Positions 7,598 to 16,059 of a stretch of 32,534 bases of DNA are shown piece after piece (the first letter of the stretch is position 1; every line of letters starts with the position of its first letter). Under the pieces are notes generated by a model. That model was given only the letters and a program-made list of their open reading frames with translations, had not been told where the DNA came from and made no database searches. Made by a program: the position numbers and the translations under genes. This DNA is from Acinetobacter brisouii. GTDB lineage: Bacteria; Pseudomonadota; Gammaproteobacteria; Pseudomonadales; Moraxellaceae. The stretch lies in NCBI RefSeq assembly GCF_008993995.1, contig NZ_BKNN01000035.1, forward strand, positions 1 through 32,534. Reading direction: 5' to 3'.

Positions 7598-8770
7598 ATG
7601 CAAAAACTGATTCAAGATTTCTCTGTTCCTGCTGTATTTGCAGGCTTCATTACTTTCCTTATCGGGATTAGTGTATCCGCTGTTTTGGTCATTCAAGGTG
7701 CGCAAACACTTGGCGCAACGCCTGAGCAAATCTCATCTTGGCTTTGGGCACTGGGTCTTTCCATCGGGATTTCTGGCTTAGTCTTGTCATGGAAATACCG
7801 CTATCCTGTGGCAACTGCATGGTCAACCCCAGGGATCGCTTTAATTATTGCTACAGGCAGTCATTACAGTCTATCCGCAGCGATTGGGGCATTTATTGTC
7901 TGTGGCATACTCACCGCTTTTGTTGGATTTTCGGGTCTTTTTCAACGCTTGCTGTCTAAAATCCCGATGAGTTTGAGCTGCGCCATGTTGGCGGGAATTC
8001 TCTTAAAATTCGGGATACAGATTTTTACGGGCTTAGAACAAAGCTGGGCATTTATCCTGACTTTACTGGCGATTTATCTGGTCGCCAAACGTCTGTGGCC
8101 GCGTTACTGTATCGTGTTGACTGTGGTTGCTGCGATGATTCTCTGCCCAATGTTTATGCCATTCCAGTTTCCACATTTGTCTTGGTCTCTGGCAAAACCC
8201 GTTTGGATCAGCCCTGAGTTTTCACTCTCAGCCATTATTGGTTTAGGTTTACCGCTATTTATCATCAACATGTCTTCGCAGTTCCTCCCCGGGATTGGCA
8301 TGATTAAAAGCTATGGCTATCAACCACATACCAATTCACTAGTCGGTTGGATTGGCGTATCACAAACCATTCTTGCGCCATTCGGTGCATTCTCAGTCTG
8401 CCTAGCTGCAATTAGTGCTGCGGTGAGTTTAGATGATCAGGTTCATCCTGATCCAAAACGTCGCTATATTGCGGGCATTAGCTGTGGTTTCTTCTACATC
8501 ATCATGGGATTATTTGCGACCACATTGACAGGCTTACTGATGGCTTTTCCAAAAATCTTTATTATTGCACTTGCAGGGATTGCGCTGTTTGGAACCATTA
8601 GCCATAACATTGCAATTGCTTTTAAAGAACCTCAAGACCGTGAGCCTGCTCTACTCACCTTTTTAATGAGTGCGTCAGGTGTTCAATTTTTCGGAATTGG
8701 TTCAGCATTTTGGGGACTGCTACTCGGAATTATGGTTGCAATCATCTTGAATCATCGTAAAGCCCACTAA
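7598..8770 (+). CDS. BenE-family (benzoate/H+ symporter-like) transporter
   Basis: A 390-residue polytopic inner membrane protein with about 11-12 hydrophobic segments. It matches the BenE family in length, in its N-terminus (FITFLIGISVSAVLVIQGAQ) and in the YRYPVATAWSTPG segment. Founding members import benzoate with protons. Here there are no benzoate-degradation genes nearby, only a divergent Lrp/AsnC regulator. The substrate may therefore be a different small acid or amino-acid-related compound. ATG at 7598 lies in an AT-rich region with a weak ribosome binding site. A strong bidirectional terminator follows the stop by four bases. Confidence 0.85.
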   Translation: MQKLIQDFSVPAVFAGFITFLIGISVSAVLVIQGAQTLGATPEQISSWLWALGLSIGISGLVLSWKYRYPVATAWSTPGIALIIATGSHYSLSAAIGAFIVCGILTAFVGFSGLFQRLLSKIPMSLSCAMLAGILLKFGIQIFTGLEQSWAFILTLLAIYLVAKRLWPRYCIVLTVVAAMILCPMFMPFQFPHLSWSLAKPVWISPEFSLSAIIGLGLPLFIINMSSQFLPGIGMIKSYGYQPHTNSLVGWIGVSQTILAPFGAFSVCLAAISAAVSLDDQVHPDPKRRYIAGISCGFFYIIMGLFATTLTGLLMAFPKIFIIALAGIALFGTISHNIAIAFKEPQDREPALLTFLMSASGVQFFGIGSAFWGLLLGIMVAIILNHRKAH

Positions 8771-8774
8771 ATAT

Positions 8775-8807
8775 AAAAAAGCCAGTGTTGGGCACTGGCT
8801 TTTTTTG
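8775..8807. terminator. Bidirectional terminator between the BenE-family gene and the lipoprotein gene
   Basis: AAAAAAGCCAGTG and CACTGGCTTTTTT flank a 5-base loop. Both strands carry a T-run after the stem, serving the convergent genes on either side. Confidence 0.88.
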
Positions 8808-8817
8808 TTTAACAGAC

Positions 8818-9162
8818 TTAACTTTTTGTGGTTGGATAAAGCTTGAAACCCAATTCAACTGCCTGATCTTGTTGTTTTTTATTGATGGTAAAAACTGCAA
8901 TACGCCCATCAGGTGCGCCACAAACTTGCGGGTACAATAAACCATCTGAGGTCACCGCTTGGCTATAAACCTGTATTTTTTGTTCTTCAAGCTGTGATTT
9001 AAGCTGATCAACATTCATACCGGTATCACCACATTGATGACCCGATAAAGATTTACTGACTTGTACTTTACCCGATACAACATGTTGTTCAGTATTTAAG
9101 GTTGAACAGCCAACCACATTGATTACTGCCAGAGTTATTGCACAAAAACCTGTCAAACGCAT
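8818..9162 (-). CDS. Small predicted lipoprotein
   Basis: A 114-residue protein of unknown function. From MRLTGFCAITLAVINVVGCS it has a lipoprotein signal peptide with lipobox VVGC, lipidated Cys at residue 19. The mature part has two further cysteines (GHQCGDTG and PQVCGAPDG) that could form a disulphide, and ends KLYPTTKS. An in-frame ATG at 9198 is open but would coincide with the predicted transcription start and would push the signal peptide inward, so I use 9162. The gene has its own promoter (9205-9234) and ends at the shared terminator. No catalytic motif is visible. Most likely an Acinetobacter-type envelope lipoprotein. Confidence 0.75.
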   Translation of the reverse strand: MRLTGFCAITLAVINVVGCSTLNTEQHVVSGKVQVSKSLSGHQCGDTGMNVDQLKSQLEEQKIQVYSQAVTSDGLLYPQVCGAPDGRIAVFTINKKQQDQAVELGFKLYPTTKS

Positions 9163-9204
9163 GATCACCCCGATTTTTTTATTGATTAGCGCAAGCATAG
9201 CGAG

Positions 9205-9234
9205 ATTTTAGATCTGTGATTAAACTGTTAGCAA
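9205..9234 (-). promoter_or_regulatory. Promoter of the lipoprotein gene
   Basis: TTGCTA (9229-9234) and TAAAAT (9205-9210) are 18 bases apart on the minus strand. The predicted start of transcription near 9198 supports the downstream ATG at 9162. Confidence 0.55.
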
Positions 9235-9255
9235 AAACTCAACAAATTCTATGAA

Positions 9256-9903
9256 TTAATTAAAATAATTCAACAACTCAGCAAACTGCCGAATTTGAAG
9301 CTTTGGTGTAGCTTGTGCAATTTCTGCATCTGTACCATAACCATAGGTCACGGCGATGGTCTCAATGCCATTACGGCGTGCACCTAAAATGTCATATTCA
9401 CGGTCACCCACCATCATGCAATGCTCTGGAACCAGTTGTTCTTGCTGCAAAATATAATGGATCAAATCGCCTTTGTTGGTTCGTTCACCAGTTAGTTCAC
9501 TCCCATAAGGTTTGGTAAAATAATCTAGCAATTCAAAATGCTCTAAAATACGAATTGCAAAAACTTGTGGCTTTGCTGTCGCCAAATACAAATTGTAGCC
9601 ACGCTCAACCAAAGCTTTCAGCGTTTCAATTACATGCGGATATAGCTCATTTTCATACAGACCAATCGTTGAAAAACGCTCGCGATAAAATGCCAATGCC
9701 TGCTCGGCAAGTGCATCCTCAGCGCTATTCAAAAGCTGAATAAATGAAGCTTTTAACGGTGGGCCAATCGTCCAGTCCAAATCGGTATCATCTGCCAAAG
9801 GTTGGCCCATTTTTTCCATGGCATAACGGATACAGCTATGAATACCAATTTTCGGGTCAGTCAATGTCCCATCGAGATCTAATAAAATATTTTTAACTGT
9901 CAC
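9256..9903 (-). CDS. HAD-superfamily hydrolase, phosphoglycolate-phosphatase-like
   Basis: A 215-residue HAD phosphatase of subfamily IA. Motif I is DLDGTLTD with nucleophile D9 and acid/base D11. A helical cap follows, motif II is the LATAKP region, and motif IV is GDREYDILGA near residue 165. This layout is shared by Gph (phosphoglycolate phosphatase), PpaX and related nucleotidases, so the substrate is uncertain. It starts with GTG at 9903, with AGG about 8 bases upstream; an ATG start is not available nearby. It diverges from thiD across 94 bases. The lipoprotein gene lies downstream with its own promoter. Confidence 0.82.
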   Translation of the reverse strand: MTVKNILLDLDGTLTDPKIGIHSCIRYAMEKMGQPLADDTDLDWTIGPPLKASFIQLLNSAEDALAEQALAFYRERFSTIGLYENELYPHVIETLKALVERGYNLYLATAKPQVFAIRILEHFELLDYFTKPYGSELTGERTNKGDLIHYILQQEQLVPEHCMMVGDREYDILGARRNGIETIAVTYGYGTDAEIAQATPKLQIRQFAELLNYFN

Positions 9904-9982
9904 AACAAAACCTAATCAATTCACCCAGTCAAAGACTCGGAAGTTAAATAAAACTTGCCTATACTAACGTAAATTCAAATGA

Positions 9983-10765
<783 letters not shown>

Positions 10766-10778
10766 TTTAAACTTCTTA

Positions 10779-11417
10779 TTATTTCGATGCAGTACCATGA
10801 TATTTTTTTAGATTCTTAATGTGCTGTGCATCGGTTTTACGAGATTGATCTAAAGCATTTTGTGCTAAAGTTTGGCAAATCTGTTGAGCTTTAGCTGCAC
10901 TCATCACTTCTTGACGAAAGCTTTTGACATACTGAATCCATGCTGTTCCTTGCAATACATTGGCAGGCATTGGCGTTTTAAACTGGCTCTCACCCACAAA
11001 AACAACAACTGAATGAACATGTTCTCCCGCAATCAACTCAGATAACATGTACTGTACTGTTTTGATATGTCGATAATTTTGATGTAATGGATTTTGGAAC
11101 TGATAACTTTTTTTATAAAATTTTTGTGTCCACATCTTCTGCTTTTCATCACCAAAAATCCAACCCTGATAATTTTTGGTTTCAACCACAAAAATTCCAA
11201 AACGGCTCACCACAATATGATCAATTTGGGTCGTCAGCTGTTCAGACACCTGAAAGGTACAATTGTTGAGTACTGTGTAATCTGCTTCATTTAAATGACG
11301 ATCTGCATGCGCAATCACACGTTTTTCGCCCTGTTTTCCTTTTGTTTTAGCGGAGGAACCTTGTGCAGAGAGTACAATGACAGCAACAATGATCAGCAGT
11401 AGGATAATAATAAACAT
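10779..11417 (-). CDS. Membrane-anchored NERD-domain protein
   Basis: A 212-residue protein with one N-terminal membrane helix (1-18, mostly I/L/V). A nuclease-related NERD domain covers about 28-135. NERD belongs to the PD-(D/E)xK superfamily, and the expected residues are present: E31 in KQGEKR, D66 in QIDHIVV, and E79/K81 in VETKNYQG. The C-terminal 50 residues are Lys/Gln-rich. The residues suggest potential nuclease activity; no substrate or partner is known from context. Its neighbours (thiD convergent, sugE upstream on the same strand) do not form a recognised defence locus. The 68 bases between it and sugE are very AT-rich. Confidence 0.82.
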   Translation of the reverse strand: MFIIILLLIIVAVIVLSAQGSSAKTKGKQGEKRVIAHADRHLNEADYTVLNNCTFQVSEQLTTQIDHIVVSRFGIFVVETKNYQGWIFGDEKQKMWTQKFYKKSYQFQNPLHQNYRHIKTVQYMLSELIAGEHVHSVVVFVGESQFKTPMPANVLQGTAWIQYVKSFRQEVMSAAKAQQICQTLAQNALDQSRKTDAQHIKNLKKYHGTASK

Positions 11418-11485
11418 GTTATTTTATTGAATATTTAAAAATATATTGTATTACAAATAGTTATATATAAATATAGCGAGCTGAA

Positions 11486-11803
11486 TTATTGTGATGAAAC
11501 TTTCATAAGTACCAAACCTGAAACAATCATGACAGCCGCCAACATTCGCAAAGCATTGCTTGGTTCTTGTAAGACAACCATACCCACAATAAATGAGCCA
11601 ATTGCGCCTATTCCTGTCCACACCGTATAAGCTGTGCCTAAAGGCAGGCTTTTCATTGACCATGACAGCAAAGCAAAACTCAGTAGCATAAAAATAATGG
11701 TGATAACACTTGGAATAAGCAGTGTAAAACCTTCTGACTTTTTCATGGCAAATGCCCAAATGACTTCAAAAATACCCGCCAAAACCAATACCAACCACGC
11801 CAT
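11486..11803 (-). CDS. sugE: Gdx/SugE-type small multidrug resistance transporter
   Basis: A 105-residue four-helix transporter that works as an antiparallel dimer. E13 in the first helix is the conserved proton/substrate glutamate. The sequence KKSEGFT and the AYTVWTGIGAIGS segment place it with Gdx (SugE), guanidinium/H+ exchangers, rather than EmrE. A longer in-frame start at 11884 would add 27 unconserved residues; ATG at 11803 has AAGGAG 7 bases upstream and is preferred. It lies 85 bases after copB on the same strand. The gap carries a GC-rich palindrome but not a guanidine riboswitch that I can recognise. Confidence 0.9.
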   Translation of the reverse strand: MAWLVLVLAGIFEVIWAFAMKKSEGFTLLIPSVITIIFMLLSFALLSWSMKSLPLGTAYTVWTGIGAIGSFIVGMVVLQEPSNALRMLAAVMIVSGLVLMKVSSQ

Positions 11804-11860
11804 ATAATCTCCTTTACAGTCACGATTACCCTCAAAATTGGGAAATTTTTCCTCCCACAA

Positions 11861-11881
11861 GGGGATGCAAGCTGCATCCCC
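11861..11881. repeat. GC-rich palindrome between copB and sugE
   Basis: GGGGATGCA and TGCATCCCC form a perfect 9-bp stem around AGC, eight bases from the copB stop. No T-run follows on the minus strand. It may terminate or protect the cop mRNA, or be a dispersed intergenic repeat; copies elsewhere cannot be checked here. Confidence 0.6.
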
Positions 11882-11888
11882 CAAAGAT

Positions 11889-12668
11889 TTAAAATTTCAA
11901 CAATACCCCGAGACCATAGACAACGCCATACCCCCTTGGAGTTACCTCCTGCCATGCTGTTGCTTTCTGACCAAGGTCAGATTCATAGGCAATTTCAAAA
12001 AATGGCATTAGCATTTTATTGATTTCATAACGGGTTTGTACGCCAACTTCTGCATGACTAAGACCTGTTTTTTGTGGTGTCTTAGATTCATCTTTCAATA
12101 ATACAGTTGCTTTGACAAACGGTTCACTCATCAGCTTTTGCGTCCAAAGCACATCTCGCTTGGCTTCCAACGACATCGAAACATGCTGATGCTCACCGAT
12201 ATACAAATAAGCTTGGGTTTCAAAGAAGTACGGCGCTAAACCATGAATACCGACCACAGCATCCACCGCACGTTTATCGGTCGCTACAGTATTATTTTGC
12301 CGATAGCGCAACCCTGCTTGAGCATCCCAAAAGGTGCTGATATTACGACTATATAAAGCCATGATACTGGCATCGAGCTGTTCAGACTCGGCTTTTTTGC
12401 TATCGGCTTTAATAAAGAGTTTGTTGTCATCTGAACCAATCCAACTTTCCAGTTCAGACTGCCAACTGCCCTCGCCATGTCGGTCAAGCATCCATTTATT
12501 TTCCAGTGAGTTTGCGGCATAGATTTGCCCACCATGTTCATGCTGCATCTGCATACTAGCATGGTCATCAGCCATGTTTTCCATCTGCATGTCTTCAGCA
12601 GCCCAAACGGGTTGCACCGCAAAACCAACCAAGAGTGCAACTACACTAAATAGTTTAGTGATGTGCAT
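11889..12668 (-). CDS. copB: Copper resistance protein B, outer membrane
   Basis: A CopB/PcoB-family outer-membrane beta-barrel protein of copper resistance. From ATG at 12668 (259 residues) it has a Sec signal peptide ending VQPVWA, then a Met/His-rich stretch (EDMQMENMADDHASMQMQHE) and alternating beta strands to the terminal LKF, ending in Phe as outer-membrane proteins do. A start two codons earlier is open, but AGGAGG lies only 2 bases from it and 8 bases from 12668. It overlaps the end of copA by 14 bases, so translation is likely coupled. Exact function of CopB in copper handling is not fully settled. Confidence 0.9.
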   Translation of the reverse strand: MHITKLFSVVALLVGFAVQPVWAAEDMQMENMADDHASMQMQHEHGGQIYAANSLENKWMLDRHGEGSWQSELESWIGSDDNKLFIKADSKKAESEQLDASIMALYSRNISTFWDAQAGLRYRQNNTVATDKRAVDAVVGIHGLAPYFFETQAYLYIGEHQHVSMSLEAKRDVLWTQKLMSEPFVKATVLLKDESKTPQKTGLSHAEVGVQTRYEINKMLMPFFEIAYESDLGQKATAWQEVTPRGYGVVYGLGVLLKF

Positions 12669-14625
12669 GTGCATTTCCTCCTTGAGCAGGCATTGGCATC
12701 AGCATCTGACTATCTTGTGGTTTTACTTTTGCCACAACCAATTTGTTCATCATGCCTGCGCTCATGTGGTACAGCAAATGGCAATGGATCGCCCATTCGC
12801 CCAACTCATCAGCAGTGAGCAGAACACTGACTTTTTGTCCTGGCGGGACAATAATCGTATGTTTGTTCGGTAGCTCAGCTAGGGGTTGACCATTTTCGAG
12901 CTGCACAAACATGCCATGTAAATGCATCGGATGCGCCATCATACTGTCATTCACAAAGGTCAGTTTGACGCGTTCGCCATATTGCACTTGTATCGGTGTG
13001 GCTTGGTTAAACTTCTTGCCATTCATCGTCCAGATATAACGCTCCATGTTACCCCCCAAATGCAGCACAATTTCCTGTTGTGGTGCTCGAGTATCTTTTT
13101 GTGGGTAGAGTGGACGCAAGTCTGCATAACTCAACGCTTTTAAGCCCTGAGGGGTCGATGCATTTGCCCAACCTTCAACAACGGCTTGTGTTGATGGGGT
13201 TTTCATATTTTGCATCATTTTCTGATGCTGCTCAGGCGTCATATTTTTCATATTGGACATATCCATATCCTGCATGCCTGACATTGATTGCCCTGACGAC
13301 ATTTCATGATTCATTTGCTGCATCATTTTTTGATGCTGCTCAGGTGTCATATTTTTCATACTGGACATATCCATATCCTGCATGCCTAACATTGGTTGCC
13401 CTGACGACATTGCATGATTCATCTGTTGCATCATTTTCTGATGCTGTTCAGGTATCATGTTCTGCATATCCGACATGTCCATATCCATGCCTTTCATCGC
13501 AGACATGTCATGTTGAGTTGAGTCGGATGAATGCTCAGAATCCGTATGCATCATGCCCATATCCTGCATGTTCAGCACAGCACGCGGACGATGTTGAGGT
13601 TCAGGCAAGGCTGTAGGTGCCGCATCCTGATTACGCAAGGTCGCTAAAGCAAAACCGCTTCGATCAATCGACTCCGCTTGAATTTGATATTGCGCCTGTT
13701 TCGGCTCAACAATCACGTCATAGGTTTCCCCTGCTCCAAAGCGAAATTCGTCCACGGTAACAGGTTGTACAGGCTGTCCATCGGCACTCACTACCGTCAT
13801 TTTCAGGTTTGGAATCCGCACATCAAAAAAGGACATCGCGGACGCATTAATCATGCGTAAACGGATTTTCTCACCCGTCTTAAAGGTACTCGTCCAGTTT
13901 TGCTGTGGCGTTTTGCCATTCACCAAGAAATGATAGCCTGTCACATCACTCAAATCCGTTCTGAGCATACGCATGCGATTCCACATACTGCGATTTTGCC
14001 ATGTCGCTTTCAGCCCTTGCTGTTTACTTTGCTTCAAGACATCGGCTACCGTTTCACGCTGATTTTGATAATAGTCTGAAGACTTCTTCAGGTTTTTCAT
14101 GATCTGTTCGCTAGAAGATTCATGAAAGTCAGAAAACATGATGACATCATCACGATCAGTTTTTTCCGCAGGAGTAATCGGCTGATGATTTTTCGGATAA
14201 ATAATCAAAGCACCGTATAAGCCATCTTGTTCCTGCCCCGCACTATGCGCGTGATACCAGTACGTACCTGTTTGGCGAATCTTAAAGCGATAAACAAAAT
14301 CACCATTCGGCGCAATGCCTTTAAAGCCATTAAATCCAGGCACACCGTCCATCACCGCGGGCAGCAAAATGCCATGCCAGTGCAATGCGGTAGACTGATT
14401 CTTTAACTGGTTATGCACATAAATCACCGCGTCATCACCTTCTTCGAAGGTTAAAGTTGGTGCAGGAAATTGCCCATTAACGGTTAATTTTTTGACTGGT
14501 TTTCCAGTGACATTAATGGTTTGTTCACTGATCTTGAGATGATATTCGCGCACAGCCGCAAAAATGCTCTGTGGCACAATCAGACATGCTGCAACCATGC
14601 AGGCATGTAAAGAAAATTTAGACAT
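12655..14625 (-). CDS. copA: CopA-family multicopper oxidase with Met-rich repeats
   Basis: Periplasmic multicopper oxidase of copper resistance, thought to oxidise or bind Cu(I). The 656-residue protein has all four copper-binding clusters: LHWHG (H82, H84), WYHAH (H125, H127), HPMHLHG (H565, H568, H570) and HCHLLYHMSAGM (H614, C615, H616, H620, M625). Residues about 352-475 are a Met/His-rich insert with 2.6 tandem 36-residue repeats (381-474). The signal peptide ends near SIFA (23) but has no twin-arginine motif, unlike typical CopA/PcoA. The only in-frame codons upstream reach a stop without a start. A small cop-cluster gene precedes it by 43 bases; copB overlaps its end. Confidence 0.94.
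   Translation of the reverse strand: MSKFSLHACMVAACLIVPQSIFAAVREYHLKISEQTINVTGKPVKKLTVNGQFPAPTLTFEEGDDAVIYVHNQLKNQSTALHWHGILLPAVMDGVPGFNGFKGIAPNGDFVYRFKIRQTGTYWYHAHSAGQEQDGLYGALIIYPKNHQPITPAEKTDRDDVIMFSDFHESSSEQIMKNLKKSSDYYQNQRETVADVLKQSKQQGLKATWQNRSMWNRMRMLRTDLSDVTGYHFLVNGKTPQQNWTSTFKTGEKIRLRMINASAMSFFDVRIPNLKMTVVSADGQPVQPVTVDEFRFGAGETYDVIVEPKQAQYQIQAESIDRSGFALATLRNQDAAPTALPEPQHRPRAVLNMQDMGMMHTDSEHSSDSTQHDMSAMKGMDMDMSDMQNMIPEQHQKMMQQMNHAMSSGQPMLGMQDMDMSSMKNMTPEQHQKMMQQMNHEMSSGQSMSGMQDMDMSNMKNMTPEQHQKMMQNMKTPSTQAVVEGWANASTPQGLKALSYADLRPLYPQKDTRAPQQEIVLHLGGNMERYIWTMNGKKFNQATPIQVQYGERVKLTFVNDSMMAHPMHLHGMFVQLENGQPLAELPNKHTIIVPPGQKVSVLLTADELGEWAIHCHLLYHMSAGMMNKLVVAKVKPQDSQMLMPMPAQGGNAHAHH
13204..13485 (-). 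repeat. Tandem 108-bp coding repeat in copA (2.6 units)
   Basis: Three consecutive units encode DMDMS-M-NM-PEQHQKMMQ-M and the first two continue NH-MSSGQ-M-GMQ. Units start at residues 381, 417 and 453; the third stops after 22 residues. Units are near-identical at the DNA level, so copy number could change by slippage or recombination. Confidence 0.88.
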
Positions 14626-14668
14626 GATTCGCCCTCTTTAAAAAATGAAAATGACAATTCTTTAAAGA

Positions 14669-15094
14669 TTAGGCTTTGGGAGGACGCAGAATTTCTTGCC
14701 AATATCCTGTTAAATCAACAGGATGATCTATTCCATACTGCATAACTTCAAGCTCAGCACTAGGTTGTGCAGTCAGATTAACTGTAGCTTGAGGAAGATC
14801 GGCATTGATACTCTGACAGTGTAGAATTTGACAATCGGGACAATTGAGATGTTGCTGATGCTGTGACGAACTGACCTGATCCTGACAATCATCATTCATC
14901 TGCATCGATGGCATATCAAGTTGATGGCAATGCGCTGACATCTCATGCTGCGGCATCGCACTCATTTCTGCTGACATCGACATTTTCCAATGCATGCTTT
15001 GCACAGATGCATTGGCAACACCCATCCAGCCGATACAAAAAACGATCAGCAAGATAAAGCTTTGCGAAAACACGCTGATGTGTCGATGCGGCAT
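14669..15094 (-). CDS. Small Met/His/Cys-rich protein of the cop cluster
   Basis: A 141-residue protein of unrecognised family. From ATG 15094 it has a hydrophobic N-terminal segment (about 10-30, ending near VANA) that is a signal peptide or membrane anchor. Then come Met-rich runs (MHWKMSMSAEMSAMPQHEM), many His, and a CPDCQILHC cluster with an upstream DDCQD. These are candidate copper ligands. It resembles the small proteins often found before copA, some of which are grouped as DUF2946, but I cannot assign it firmly. A longer TTG start (15148) is open but overlaps the likely promoter. The ribosome binding site is weak. It probably heads the copA-copB transcript. Confidence 0.7.
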   Translation of the reverse strand: MPHRHISVFSQSFILLIVFCIGWMGVANASVQSMHWKMSMSAEMSAMPQHEMSAHCHQLDMPSMQMNDDCQDQVSSSQHQQHLNCPDCQILHCQSINADLPQATVNLTAQPSAELEVMQYGIDHPVDLTGYWQEILRPPKA

Positions 15095-15126
15095 CTTGGA
15101 CAAGAACAATGGAAAACTCAGTGAAA

Positions 15127-15155
15127 AGCATAGCCAACTCTGCCACAAGATACAA
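15127..15155 (-). promoter_or_regulatory. Candidate promoter of the cop cluster
   Basis: TTGTAT (15150-15155) and TATGCT (15127-15132) are 17 bases apart on the minus strand, right after the rpe terminator. It would give a leader of about 25 bases to the ATG at 15094. I see no clear copper-box operator. Confidence 0.45.
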
Positions 15156-15157
15156 AT

Positions 15158-15193
15158 AAAAAAGCGTTAAACCTTGTGGCTTAACGCTTTTTT
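15158..15193. terminator. Terminator of rpe
   Basis: AAAAAAGCGTTAA and TTAACGCTTTTTT are perfect 13-base arms around a 10-base loop. It lies about 20 bases past the rpe stop and separates rpe from the cop cluster; it has a T-run on either strand. Confidence 0.88.
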
Positions 15194-15212
15194 AAAAGTC
15201 TAAAACAGATGC

Positions 15213-15899
15213 TTAAACTTCAACTGAACCGACTTGACTCAGTTCTGCACGCATTTGATCAATCACGGCTTTATAGTCAGGCTGACCAAAAATGGCTGAA
15301 CCTGCCACGAACATGTCTGCACCTGCTTCAGCAATTTCACGAATGTTGGCAGGACCCACACCGCCATCGACTTCAAGGCGAATGTCACGACCACTGGCAT
15401 CAATAATTTTGCGTGCTTGGCGTAATTTCTCTAAGGTCATTGGAATAAATTTCTGACCACCAAAGCCTGGGTTGACACTCATCAGCAAGACTTGATCGAC
15501 CTTATCCAACACATAATCTAAATAATGTAACGGCGTTGCAGGATTAAAAACCAAACCTGCTTTGGCACCGCCCGCTTTAATCAGTTGCAATGAACGGTCA
15601 ATATGATCAGATGCTTCTGGGTGAAACGTAATAATATCCGCACCTGCTTCCAAGAAATCCCCAATCATACGGTCGACTGGAGAGACCATTAAATGCACAT
15701 CAATCGGTGCTTTAATCCCATATTTTTTCAGTGCTTTACAGACGCCTGCACCAAAAGTCAGGTTGGGTACATAGTGGTTGTCCATCACATCAAAATGCAC
15801 AACGTCTGCACCTGCTGCCAAGACATTTTCAACCTCCTCACCAAGGCGGGCAAAATCAGCAGATAAAATCGAAGGTGCAATTAGAAAGGGCTTGGACAT
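15213..15899 (-). CDS. rpe: Ribulose-phosphate 3-epimerase
   Basis: Interconverts ribulose 5-phosphate and xylulose 5-phosphate in the pentose phosphate pathway. The 228-residue TIM barrel begins [19 protein letters not shown]. The metal ligands are seen as H35 and D37 in [14 protein letters not shown] and H69 in DVHLM; D40 is the nearby conserved acid, and the second catalytic Asp is in [19 protein letters not shown], the phosphate loop region, is intact. It has a candidate extended -10 promoter upstream and a strong terminator after it, so it is probably a single-gene unit. Confidence 0.96.
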   Translation of the reverse strand: MSKPFLIAPSILSADFARLGEEVENVLAAGADVVHFDVMDNHYVPNLTFGAGVCKALKKYGIKAPIDVHLMVSPVDRMIGDFLEAGADIITFHPEASDHIDRSLQLIKAGGAKAGLVFNPATPLHYLDYVLDKVDQVLLMSVNPGFGGQKFIPMTLEKLRQARKIIDASGRDIRLEVDGGVGPANIREIAEAGADMFVAGSAIFGQPDYKAVIDQMRAELSQVGSVEV

Positions 15900-15935
15900 A
15901 CATCTAACCTAGCAAAGTTTTAAAAATCTGGAAGC

Positions 15936-15966
15936 AGTATACCAAAATCCGCGCCAACACAGGCAA
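15936..15966 (-). promoter_or_regulatory. Candidate rpe promoter
   Basis: Extended -10 TGGTATACT on the minus strand (15936-15944), with TTGCCT (15961-15966) 19 bases upstream of the hexamer. It lies 37 bases before the rpe ATG. Confidence 0.5.
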
Positions 15967-16023
15967 CCAAACAGCACTGCAACGCAATGTTCCGATTTAA
16001 CCCTCTATCCCAAAAAATTTCTC

Positions 16024-16032
16024 TGCTACACT
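16024..16032 (+). promoter_or_regulatory. Candidate extended -10 box of the DUF2218 gene
   Basis: TGCTACACT is an extended -10 motif 27 bases before the ATG at 16060. No convincing -35 is present. Confidence 0.35.
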
Positions 16033-16059
16033 CCAAGCACAACAACAAGGAATTCATCT

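Noticed and set aside
9960-9965. TATACT as a thiD -10 box
   Set aside because: Good hexamer, but no acceptable -35 or TGn extension; not listed as a promoter.
11804-11888. Guanidine riboswitch before sugE
   Set aside because: No ACGR loop pair and no guanidine-I or -III core seen; only a GC-rich hairpin. A covariance scan would settle it.
13204-13485. Direct repeats that could suggest a CRISPR array
   Set aside because: Units are contiguous 108-bp coding repeats in frame with copA, without spacers.
13080-13616. 178-residue plus-strand frame with repeats such as SYFSYWTYPYPACLT
   Set aside because: It is the antisense of the Met-rich repeats of copA; the repeat pattern comes from the copA units.
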